From: Arenibacter sp. F26102
Lineage (GTDB): Bacteria; Bacteroidota; Bacteroidia; Flavobacteriales; Flavobacteriaceae
Length of the DNA stretch: 64,000 nucleotides
Direction of reading: 5' to 3'
Assembly: GCF_023015865.1 (NCBI RefSeq)
Contig: NZ_JALKBC010000006.1
Span: forward strand, 248,001 to 312,000
In this document: piece by piece, positions 28,870 through 36,243 of the stretch
Position numbering within the stretch: the first letter of the stretch is position 1
How the letters are laid out: every line of letters begins with the position of its first letter
Notes under the pieces: generated by a model
The model's input: the letters and a program-made list of their open reading frames with translations, nothing else
What the model was told of the DNA's origin: nothing
Databases searched by the model: none
Made by a program: the position numbers and the translations under genes

Positions 28870-29643
28870 ATGAAGCATGACCCAAGGCCCTATGTATTGG
28901 CCGAAACCAATTGGAAAACCGTGCGAGAGCAAAATTATACCGTTGCAATATTGCCTTGGGGCGCCACCGAGGCCCACAATTACCATTTACCTTACGGAAC
29001 AGATAATATATTGGCAGAAAACGCAGCCATTGAAGCTGCTAAAAAGGCCTGGTCCAAGGAGGCAAAGGTAATAGTCCTGCCCAATATTCCTTTTGGAGTC
29101 AATACCGGACAAATGGATGTTGATCTATGTATAAACATGAATCCAAGTACGCAAATGGCACTTCTAAAGGATGTGGCACAGGTGTTGGAAGTAAATAAAA
29201 TCAGAAAACTAGTAATCATAAACGGACACGGCGGGAACAATTTTAAACAAATTATTAGGGAACTAAGCATTATACATCCTAGCATCTTTGTTTGCTCCTT
29301 AAACTGGTGGCAGGTAAAAGATGGGGGCCAGTTTTTTAAAGAGCCTGGAGATCACGCAGGGGAATTGGAAACGGCAGTCGTAATGCATTTAAAGCCAAAT
29401 TTGGTGCTGCCCTTGAACGAGGCAGGTGAAGGAATAGCCAAAACGTTCAAAATAAAAGGATTAAAGGAAGGATGGGTTTCCGCCCAACGTAAATGGACTC
29501 AGGTAACAAAGGATACTGGTGTAGGAAATCCAAAAATGGCCAATCCGGAAAATGGAGCCAACTTCTTTAAGGCAGTGACAAACGGCATTGCCGAATTTTT
29601 AAGGGAACTCCATGAGGTAGATGTTGATGATATGTACGAATAA
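28870..29643 (+). CDS. Creatininase-family amidohydrolase
   Basis: 257 residues with the metal-binding motifs of the creatininase fold: LPWGATEAHNYHLPYGTD (Glu34, His36, Asp45), VIINGHGGN and PGDHAGELETAV. The family hydrolyses cyclic or linear amides, for example creatinine, formamidopyrimidines and mycofactocin or PQQ-related peptides, so no substrate is assigned. Thirty bases after the PhyH-type oxygenase and probably cotranscribed. Converges with the acyltransferase at 29710. Confidence 0.88.
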   Translation: MKHDPRPYVLAETNWKTVREQNYTVAILPWGATEAHNYHLPYGTDNILAENAAIEAAKKAWSKEAKVIVLPNIPFGVNTGQMDVDLCINMNPSTQMALLKDVAQVLEVNKIRKLVIINGHGGNNFKQIIRELSIIHPSIFVCSLNWWQVKDGGQFFKEPGDHAGELETAVVMHLKPNLVLPLNEAGEGIAKTFKIKGLKEGWVSAQRKWTQVTKDTGVGNPKMANPENGANFFKAVTNGIAEFLRELHEVDVDDMYE

Positions 29644-29709
29644 CAATATTTTTTAATTAAAACTTCACTTGATAATTTAGGAGGTCTATCCAAGAATAGG
29701 ACACCTTCC

Positions 29710-30618
29710 CTAATTAGGAACATTTTCCAATTCCTGTAAAACGGGTTCGTTTTCCCTTTTTAATTTCCAACGTCTATGACTCCACAACCACAACTCTGGA
29801 GCACTAATAATGGCCTGCTCCAATTGTTGGGCGTATTTCTCCAGTATTTCAAAATTGTTCCTTATTTGAGGGTGATCTTCTATGATCTTAAATTCTAATT
29901 CGTAATAACCCCTTTTTAATTTTTTGAAGAACGGAAATAGGACCACCTGATCTGTTCTTTTGGCAATCTTATCGGCACCAACAAAAAAGGCGGTTTCCTG
30001 ATTTAGAAAATTATACCAGTATTTGGAACTCCTTTTGGTTGGACTTTGATCGCCTATCATACAATTTAAGGTAAGTACCTTCCCTTGATGATTGGCTATA
30101 ATGGTCCTAAATCCCTTGTCCGATTCCACGCAATTTACTCCAAACCTTTCCCGCATATTTTTGAACAATTCCTCAAAATATTTGTTTTTGATGGGCTTGT
30201 AAAACGTATTGGAACTATAGGGAAACATCAAGGGCAAAAAAACCAACCACTCCCAGTTGCCTTGATGACCTGTGTACATGAGTATACTTCGATCCTCATT
30301 TACATATTGCTGTATCAGCTCTGGATTCTTAATAAGTAAACGTTTTTTTATGGCCTTTTCCCCTATCGTCAACCTTTTAATGGATTCCACAAGGATGTCA
30401 CAGAAGTGTTGGTAAAAATCTTTGGCTATTTGTTTTATTTCATCGTCACTCTTAGAAGGAAAAGAATTCCTCAAATTATGGTATACCACCTTTTTTCGGT
30501 ATCCCACAACATGATATACCAAAAAATACATAAAATCGGAGACCATATAAAGGGCCCACATCGGAAGTAAGGAAATAGCGTAAAAGGGGAGAAATTTAAA
30601 TCTAGAAAGGTATTTCAT
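29710..30618 (-). CDS. Lysophospholipid / lipid A acyltransferase, LpxL (HtrB) family
   Basis: 302-residue inner-membrane acyltransferase. The hydrophobic N-terminus (FLPFYAISLLPMWALYMVSDFMYFLVYHVVGY) anchors it. The catalytic HX4E motif is GHQGNWEW with His118 and Glu123, and the C-terminal APELWLWSHRRWK is the LpxL/LpxM hallmark. Adds a secondary acyl chain to lipid A precursors. The exact chain and position cannot be read. Single gene, convergent with the creatininase gene. Confidence 0.9.
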   Translation of the reverse strand: MKYLSRFKFLPFYAISLLPMWALYMVSDFMYFLVYHVVGYRKKVVYHNLRNSFPSKSDDEIKQIAKDFYQHFCDILVESIKRLTIGEKAIKKRLLIKNPELIQQYVNEDRSILMYTGHQGNWEWLVFLPLMFPYSSNTFYKPIKNKYFEELFKNMRERFGVNCVESDKGFRTIIANHQGKVLTLNCMIGDQSPTKRSSKYWYNFLNQETAFFVGADKIAKRTDQVVLFPFFKKLKRGYYELEFKIIEDHPQIRNNFEILEKYAQQLEQAIISAPELWLWSHRRWKLKRENEPVLQELENVPN

Positions 30619-30681
30619 CCTGTTTTTGATTTAAGTATTCCAATAATATCAGCATTTACAAAACACTGTGTCTACAATACA

Positions 30682-31212
30682 TTAAAAGGCCTGAAAACTA
30701 AATTTCTGCCCACCCACAGTGGCATCGGCCATAAGACCTGCCTTGGGCAGCACGAACACTGCCACCCCATCCTTGTATTTAGCGTTAAGCCCAATTCCCG
30801 ACTTTAGGGCCACCGCCGATACTTCTGCAGCAAAGCTAAAATTACCCTCTTTAAATTCGTTTAAAGCAGCACTGTCCTCGAAAAAAATGACCTCAATAAT
30901 GGCTTGCCCACCAGCCTGAAAGCCTACATTCAATTTTTTCAGCCCGGCCATCCCTATAACCTTACCGCCCTCATAAACCGCACCGTTGCCAGAGGCAGCT
31001 CCTACTACAAATCCTCCCTTACCCACGTTTGGAAAAATTACATAACCTGCAGACTCGTCAAAAAAGCGCTGCAATCCGGTATGGGCTTTTAGCAAGGCCT
31101 TTTTAGCCTTGGAAGCATCATTCATTATCTTTTTATCCTTCCTGGTCTGTGATGATAACGAAACCGTAATCAACATAGCAAAAAGTACTGTAGTCAATTT
31201 TAAGATTTTCAT
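30682..31212 (-). CDS. SYLF/Ysc84-domain lipid-binding protein
   Basis: From ATG at 31212 the protein starts MKILKLTTVLFAMLITVSLSSQ, a signal peptide; an upstream ATG at 31308 would place 32 unrelated residues in front. The mature part has the SYLF pattern GYVIFPNVGKGGFVVGAASGNGAVYEGG with a C-terminal FSFAAEVSAVALKSGIGLNAKYKDGVAVFVLPKAGLMADATVGG. About 176 residues, family-typical. SYLF domains bind phosphoinositides or other lipids; the role in bacteria is unclear. Monocistronic. Confidence 0.88.
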   Translation of the reverse strand: MKILKLTTVLFAMLITVSLSSQTRKDKKIMNDASKAKKALLKAHTGLQRFFDESAGYVIFPNVGKGGFVVGAASGNGAVYEGGKVIGMAGLKKLNVGFQAGGQAIIEVIFFEDSAALNEFKEGNFSFAAEVSAVALKSGIGLNAKYKDGVAVFVLPKAGLMADATVGGQKFSFQAF

Positions 31213-31709
31213 TTTATTGGGATATATTATTATTTGTACGTCAAAATTAAAAATACTTACCCCCCTCCATAACAATTGAAGCGGTAAGAATTTGTCAATA
31301 CTGCTCAATATTAATCTAAATTAGTGATTTCTAATTGATTGCTCCTATTTAATAGCCATAAAAAGTACCTATAAGTTTAAGATATATTAAGATTTTTCCG
31401 CAGTAGGCTAAGCACCAAGTCAACAATAATCCGCTGCTTAAGTTGGCCAACAAGAACCTCTAATTGCAAGATGGAAAAATTCCATAGCAGCATTCCACAA
31501 CTTCGTCTTAATTCACAAAAGTGACGAATGTCATTTACTAATATTGCCATATTTAATAACTTTATGATTGCGGGTAAAACCTAGCTTATTACAATAAGAA
31601 ACCCTTTACTAAAAGGGGTCTTTCCCCTTTGGATATTTAAAATTGGATAACCATTATCCATAAACCTATAGAAGGTAAAATTCATTTACATATTTAAAAA
31701 CCGGGAATT
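31213..31709. other. Divergent gap with overlapping hairpins ahead of the coiled-coil gene
   Basis: CCCTTT (31602-31607) can pair with AAAGGG (31612-31617), or AAAGGGG (31612-31618) can pair with CCCCTTT (31624-31630); the two stems exclude each other. A palindrome TGGATAA-CCA-TTATCCA follows at 31644-31660. No long T-run follows the second stem, so a terminator is uncertain. Confidence 0.4.
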
Positions 31710-32153
31710 ATGAGTGCTAGATTAAATAATAAAAGTATGATGGAGTGGCAGGACCCGAGCGAAATGCACGAGGCCAGTCGACAATGGATGTCCGAATTGA
31801 AATTCATTAGGGACGAACAGCTGTTCCTGAACGATTTGGTAAAATCCTACACCTTGCAATTGACGGATTCCGAGGTGTTCAACGAAAGCAAGGAAATTAT
31901 TGGCGCCATATCCACTGCCGAAAAAGAGGTGATCGTACTGATGAAAAAGGTTCAGGCCCATGAAAATCAATTGCAGATCATGCTGGACGATATAGATCAG
32001 TTGAAAATGGAAAAAGCCTATACCGAAACACATTGGGAACTAAATTCGGAAATATCCCAATATACCCTTCACTATAGGGAACTTAAGTCGCGCCTTTTCA
32101 AATTGGTATCCAAGGTGAAGAAAAAGGACAAAGGAAATAGGTTGCTAAATTAG
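31710..32153 (+). CDS. Unknown coiled-coil protein
   Basis: 147 residues, charged and predominantly helical, with heptad-like stretches from SEVFNESKEIIGAISTAEKEVIVLMKKVQAHENQLQIMLDDIDQLKMEKAY onwards and a lysine-rich end (KKKDKGNRLLN). No signal peptide, membrane segment or recognised domain. Begins MSARLNNKSMMEW; no other start fits better. The leader has alternative hairpins and a 17-base palindrome. Followed by 500 bases without a gene. The composition and clean open frame make it a likely real gene of a lineage-specific family. Confidence 0.7.
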   Translation: MSARLNNKSMMEWQDPSEMHEASRQWMSELKFIRDEQLFLNDLVKSYTLQLTDSEVFNESKEIIGAISTAEKEVIVLMKKVQAHENQLQIMLDDIDQLKMEKAYTETHWELNSEISQYTLHYRELKSRLFKLVSKVKKKDKGNRLLN

Positions 32154-32680
32154 CAATCCCAATCCAAGTATTCCAACCTTGACTTCCCTAACGGGAATAT
32201 CGGCCTTTATAATCCAACAAACCTAGGGTAAAGCCCCTAAAACTAGAAACTGGCCCAAAAACAACGATCTGGAGGCAATTGGTTTTTACTCCACATCTTT
32301 TAAAAGCCGAAAATAACTGGTCACTAAGGGTTAAATTAGCATTACCCAACATTTCCAATAATAACTTTGGCCGCTTCAAGTTAGTTTTAACAGATGAACA
32401 AAAATTGGAAGAAGGCTATTGCCCGATGGCACAAGATTGACCGAAGTGGTCAACACATAGATTGTTTCTGAATGTTTTTTTTTGGGCCAAAGCTTATTTA
32501 TGGAAGGTTTTATCACGGAATTGGAGATAAATACAGGGTTGCATTATCGAAACCGAATTATAAATAATCTCTTTGTATTAAATTGTTTTTTATTCTGAAT
32601 TCTATTCTACTTATAGTCTATTTTTGACTTAAAGAATTAAATTTGCCCAATACTGTAAACTACAAGTAATACCTTACATT
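32154..32680. other. 527-base gap before the membrane AraC regulator
   Basis: Nothing recognisable apart from the promoter box at 32638. A 63-codon minus-strand frame at 32188-32379 has no family resemblance and is not called. Confidence 0.4.
32638..32645 (+). promoter_or_regulatory. TAnnTTTG box ahead of the membrane AraC regulator
   Basis: TAAATTTG is an exact match to the Bacteroidota -7 consensus, 36 bases before the putative TTG start at 32681. The nearest TTG upstream (32624) is too close to be a standard -33 element. Confidence 0.4.
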
Positions 32681-33829
32681 TTGCAAAATTTTTTCTTAGT
32701 TCTAGCTGTTTTCGGAATGGTATTGGCAATTTCATTTTTTGCCAGAAAGTCCGTTAATAGAAATTCTACCTTCTTTTTGGGGGCATTTTATACGATATTC
32801 TCTATTTATACATTTCAAACCTACGTCATTGAATCCGGTCTACTTTTAAAGTTCCGCTGGTTTTATGTTTGGCCCTTACCCCTATATAATTTAATAGCCG
32901 CACCTATATTTTTTTATTTTCTAACATTGATCAAAGATGAATTTGTTTGGCGTTGGCGGTATTTGCTTGTATTTGTGCCCTTTATAATCGGTTTTGTTGA
33001 TGCGTTGAATGTTTATGCCAAACCACAAGAGGTATATGATACCATTATCAATAATGCGTATTTAAAACCAGGCGAAAGACTTGCAGTACAATATGGATTT
33101 TTAAATATAAACCAACATTATGTAATGCGGTTTCTATGGCAGTTTTTAGCATTGATCGGCCTATTGCCTTTATTGTTGGATTTTATTCGAAACCTATTGA
33201 AGGAAAAAGATCGTAAGTTGCTTATTTGGGTAATTTCATTATATGTCCTATTTATTTTAATGTCCTTATTGGCGACAATGTTCGCATTTGAAAAATTGTT
33301 GAAGATCGATTTCTTACGTTCTACGGCACCAATTTTACGAACCGTCAATTTTGTATTTTATGTGGTGCTATTTGCCATAGGTATAATGCCCATATATTTT
33401 CCTTCTATTTTGTATGGGTATCCTAGGAGCAAAAAAAACAGAACAACACTAACAACTACTACGAAGGAAGAAGAAGAATTGAAGTTTGGGTTGGATGTTG
33501 ACGGATTAATGAATCAGTTGGATACAATAAAAGAAAGTGGGTCATTCTATGAACAGGATTTTGATTTGACCAGTTGTGCCAAGGCATTGGAAATCCCACC
33601 ACATCATTTATCCTATTTTCTAAATCAGCACTTAGGGCTAAGTTTTTCTGCGTATAGGAACAATATACGTATAGAAAAAGGAAAGACACTAATTGCCCTT
33701 GGGTATATGGATAGGAATACAATTGAGGCCCTTGCACAGCAATGTGGTTTTGCCAATAGAAGTTCTTTTAGTAAGTCTTTTAAAAAGGTTACCACTATGA
33801 ACGTTACGGAATTTGCCGCTAATAATTGA
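32681..33829 (+). CDS. Membrane-anchored AraC-family regulator
   Basis: 382 residues: seven or so hydrophobic helices over the first 230 residues (FFLVLAVFGMVLAISFFA, LLVFVPFIIGFVDALNVYA, LLIWVISLYVLFILMSLLATMFA, FVFYVVLFAIGIMPIYFP), then a cytosolic AraC DNA-binding domain with two helix-turn-helix units (LTSCAKALEIPPHHLSYFLNQHL and IEALAQQCGFANRSSFSKSFKKV). The first codon is TTG at 32681; the first ATG is at 32717 and would shorten helix 1. Signal and target unknown. Directly upstream of the repeat island. Confidence 0.85.
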   Translation: MQNFFLVLAVFGMVLAISFFARKSVNRNSTFFLGAFYTIFSIYTFQTYVIESGLLLKFRWFYVWPLPLYNLIAAPIFFYFLTLIKDEFVWRWRYLLVFVPFIIGFVDALNVYAKPQEVYDTIINNAYLKPGERLAVQYGFLNINQHYVMRFLWQFLALIGLLPLLLDFIRNLLKEKDRKLLIWVISLYVLFILMSLLATMFAFEKLLKIDFLRSTAPILRTVNFVFYVVLFAIGIMPIYFPSILYGYPRSKKNRTTLTTTTKEEEELKFGLDVDGLMNQLDTIKESGSFYEQDFDLTSCAKALEIPPHHLSYFLNQHLGLSFSAYRNNIRIEKGKTLIALGYMDRNTIEALAQQCGFANRSSFSKSFKKVTTMNVTEFAANN

Positions 33830-33910
33830 TATAAGCCCTTTTTATCTTTTTGGTAATCAATGTGTTTGGAATATTCCTGTAGAAGGTTTTTCAAGTGTGT
33901 TGCTGGGTGG

Positions 33911-34014
33911 GCTTATCAGGTCGCGCACAGTCGGTGTTTGTCAGGTCGCGCTTGCTTTGGGCTTATCAGGTCGAGCGCAGTCGAGGTTTGTCAGGTCGAG
34001 CGCAGTCGAGACCT
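33911..34014 (+). repeat. Left-type array 1
   Basis: About four units in the GAGCGCAGTCGA orientation with a period of about 24-26 bp (GGTTTGTCAGGTCGAGCGCA). The first two are diverged (GTCGCGCACAGTCGG, GTCGCGCTTGCTTTGG). No nuclease gene follows directly. Confidence 0.8.
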
Positions 34015-34086
34015 CATCGGTATGTTATCCATTTCTACTGACCGGAAAGGGTCACCAATAATTTTTAGGAATACTGCTAATCAAGA

Positions 34087-34128
34087 ATCCCAGTCGAGGT
34101 TTGTCAGGTCGAGCGCAGTCGAGACCTC
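34087..34128 (+). repeat. Left-type array 2
   Basis: Two units. Preceded by TAGGAATACTGCTAATCAAG (34066), a segment that recurs at 34195, so a unit of about 129 bp including non-core DNA is repeated here. Confidence 0.75.
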
Positions 34129-34217
34129 ATCAGTCCTATTATCGGTGTGATTTTTATTTCTACCGACCGTACAGGGTCACAAATAAATATTTTTTAGGAA
34201 TACTGCTAATCAAGAAT

Positions 34218-34281
34218 CCCAGTCGGTGTTTGTCAAGTCGAGCGCAGTCGAGGTTTGTCAGGTCGAGCGCAGTCGAGACCT
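34218..34281 (+). repeat. Left-type array 3, left arm of nuclease copy 1
   Basis: Ends in the 25-bp arm 34257-34281, a perfect inverted match to 34621-34645 on the far side of the pseudogene. The last T of the arm is part of the gene's stop codon. Confidence 0.9.
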
Positions 34282-34616
34282 CAATTGTCTTTCTCCGGAT
34301 TATAATCGGAATGTGAGGCATTCCTACATTCCGCTAAAATTTGGAGAAGGTCGAATTGGCCGTTAGCCAGGGCCAATTTCTTTTTTCCACTCCATTTTTT
34401 CAACTTTTTTTCAAAGTAAATGGCTTGAACAACGTCATTGAATTCTTGTTCAAAGATCAATTCTACCGGTCTCCTTTTAAATGTAAAACAATTTTTGTTC
34501 GATCATATTTGGTGTTCGTGGAATCTTCTTGTCACATCATTTGTGATACCGGTATAGGTTAACCCGTCGGAACAAAGGAGTATGTATACGTAATAGGATT
34601 TCATAAGCTTGGCCAT
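34281..34616 (-). pseudogene. GIY-YIG nuclease, copy 1, nonsense-mutated
   Basis: Nearly identical over 336 bases to the intact gene at 35046-35381. In the codons for HEHQMGSNK of the intact copy, ATG GGA has become ATA TGA, so translation stops after about 37 residues, before the catalytic C-terminal glutamate. One codon before HEH also changes (Leu to Phe). All other differences seen are few, so inactivation is recent. Enclosed by a perfect 25-bp inverted repeat (34257-34281 and 34621-34645). Confidence 0.88.
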
Positions 34617-34620
34617 AAAA

Positions 34621-34882
34621 AGGTCTCGACTGCGCTCGACCTGACAGATTTATAAGTTAGTAATTTTTTTATCATAGACCATTATGGACTGTGAACGAAT
34701 GGTAATCCAGGTTTTTTTTGGTTAAGGCTGCCCAAGAGGAGGTCTCGACTGCGCTCGACCGGACAGATTTATAAGTTCATGATTTTTTTATCATAGACCA
34801 TTATGGACTGTGAACGAAAGATGATCCAGGTTATTTTTGGTTAAGGCTGCCCAAGAGGAGGTTTCGACTGCCCTCGACCGGA
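34621..34882 (-). repeat. Right-type array A: two 119-bp units plus a partial third
   Basis: Units at 34621-34739 and 34740-34858 each begin AGGTCTCGACTGCGCTCGAC and carry about 95 bp of shared non-core DNA containing ATCATAGACCATTATGGACT. They differ at diagnostic sites (GTTAGTAA...GAATGGTAA against GTTCATGA...GAAAGATGA). A third head with two changes starts at 34859 and runs into a spacer. Confidence 0.88.
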
Positions 34883-34962
34883 TCGGTTAACTTGTTACTG
34901 GTTTCTTGGAACAAGAAGGTCTTTCGAGTGTAATTACCAATAACGATATAATCCAAAAGAAT

Positions 34963-35046
34963 TCGAGGTTTGTCAAGTCGAGCGCAGTGGGGGTTTGTCA
35001 GGTCGCGCACAGTCGAGGTTTGTCAGGTCGAGCGCAGTCGAGACCT
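34963..35046 (+). repeat. Left-type array 4, left arm of nuclease copy 2
   Basis: Three units; the last, 35022-35046, is the 25-bp left arm matching 35386-35410 in inverted orientation with one mismatch. Confidence 0.9.
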
Positions 35047-35381
35047 CAATTGTCTTTCTCCGGATTATAATCGGAATGTGAGGCATTCCTACATTCCGCT
35101 AAAATTTGGAGAAGGTCGAATTGGCCGTTAGCCAGGGCCAATTTCTTTTTTCCACTCCATTTTTTCAACTTTTTTTCAAAGTAAATGGCCTGAACAACGT
35201 CATTGAATTCTTGTTCAAAGATCAATTCTACCGGTCTCCTTTTAAATGTAAAACAATTTTTGTTCGATCCCATTTGGTGTTCGTGCAATCTTCTTGTCAC
35301 ATCATTTGTGATACCGGTATAGGTTAACCCGTCGGAACAAAGGAGTATGTATACGTAATAGGATTTCATAAGCTTGGCCAT
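35046..35381 (-). CDS. Single-domain GIY-YIG endonuclease, intact copy
   Basis: 111 residues, UPF0213/YhbQ-like size. The GIY-YIG core is present: YYVYILLCSDGLTYTGITND, the catalytic arginine in VTRRLHEH and the metal-binding glutamate in AIYFEKKLKKWSGKKK. The start MAKLMKSYYVYIL could also be the ATG four codons later. The gene is confined between inverted 25-bp repeat arms, with its stop codon overlapping the left arm, and has no other neighbour, so it belongs to the repeat element rather than to a host operon. Probable role: DNA nicking or cleavage linked to spread or maintenance of the repeats, by analogy with RAYT transposases and REP sequences (inference). Confidence 0.9.
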   Translation of the reverse strand: MAKLMKSYYVYILLCSDGLTYTGITNDVTRRLHEHQMGSNKNCFTFKRRPVELIFEQEFNDVVQAIYFEKKLKKWSGKKKLALANGQFDLLQILAECRNASHSDYNPEKDN

Positions 35382-35385
35382 AAAA

Positions 35386-35660
35386 AGGTCTCGACTGCGC
35401 TCGACCGGACAGATTTATAAGTTCATGATTTTTTTTATCATAGACCATTATGGACTGTGAACGAAAGATGATCCAGGTTATTTTTGGTTAAGGCTGCCCA
35501 AGAGGAGGTCTCGACTGCGCTCGACCGGACAGATTTATAAGTTAGTGATTTTTTTATCATAGACCATTATGGACTGTGAACGAATGGTAATCCAAGTTTT
35601 TTTTGGTTAAGGCTGGCCAAAAGGGGGTCTCGACTGCGCTCGACCGGACAGGTTAACTTG
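35386..35660 (-). repeat. Right-type array B: units of 120 and 119 bp plus a partial third
   Basis: Units at 35386-35505 and 35506-35624, then a head at 35625. The two variants seen in array A occur here in the opposite order, so the arrays are not simple copies of each other. Confidence 0.88.
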
Positions 35661-35734
35661 TTACTGGTTTCTTGGAAAAGAAGGTCTTTCGAGTGTAATT
35701 ACCAATGACCATATGGCGATATAATCCAAAAGAA

Positions 35735-35820
35735 TTCGAGGTTTGTCAGGCCGAGCGCAGTGGGGGTTTGTCAGGTCGAGCGCAGTCGAGGTTTGTCAGG
35801 TCGAGCGCAGTCGAGACCTT
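35735..35820 (+). repeat. Left-type array 5, without a following gene
   Basis: Three units in the GAGCGCAGTCGA orientation, the same layout as array 4, but followed by unrelated DNA. It looks like the remains of a third element that lost or never had its nuclease gene. Confidence 0.85.
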
Positions 35821-35920
35821 ATTGTCCAACTTATAAAATTATCACCAAGTCCTTCGAATCCTTGAGCGTACTATAAACACGTTAACCTGTTCATTTTTGA
35901 CGCTCAATTCTCATTTTATG

Positions 35921-35941
35921 TGTCCAAATCGTATTTGGACA
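35921..35941. promoter_or_regulatory. Palindrome upstream of the first surface-protein gene
   Basis: Arms TGTCCAAAT and ATTTGGACA separated by CGT. A diverged copy beginning TGTCCAAATCG lies at 36090-36112. Possible operator pair for the gene starting at 36244; binding protein unknown. Confidence 0.45.
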
Positions 35942-36243
35942 CCTATTTATGGGTGAAAATTTAAAACAAGCCCTTATCAAAGTATTGCTTTCTTTCTTGT
36001 AATCGTAAATGCACTTAATTTACTTGTTTACAATCTCTTGTATTGTACGAAACTTCTTTCTTATTGTTCTTTTTATTGGCTATTGATGGTGTCCAAATCG
36101 GATATAGGCACATATTGGCCAACTCCCATATATATTATTCCCTTTTATGCTCCGTTCTTTACACATCAAAAAAAATATCAGCGTTTTCCTACTTAAATTA
36201 TGGGCGCCATACACCAATAACAAAACAAACAATTAAATTATTT

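Larger units (their letters stand above)
33830..36243. repeat. Repeat island with two GIY-YIG nuclease copies
   Basis: A 2.4-kb gap built from copies of a repeat with core TCGACTGCGCTCGA. Every copy left of a nuclease gene reads GAGCGCAGTCGA and every copy directly right reads TCGACTGCGCTC, so the arrays point at the genes. The unit [left array, GIY-YIG gene, two 119/120-bp units, about 100-bp spacer] occurs twice with an offset of 765 bp. From 35821 to 36243 the sequence is unrelated and leads into the surface-protein gene. Confidence 0.9.

Noticed and set aside
34341-35327. Two similar plus-strand 73-residue frames at 34341 and 35106
   Set aside because: They are antisense to the two GIY-YIG copies; the minus-strand frame has the catalytic motifs.
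33911-35820. CRISPR array
   Set aside because: Repeats have irregular spacing, two orientations, no unique spacers of constant length, and no cas genes; they flank nuclease genes instead.
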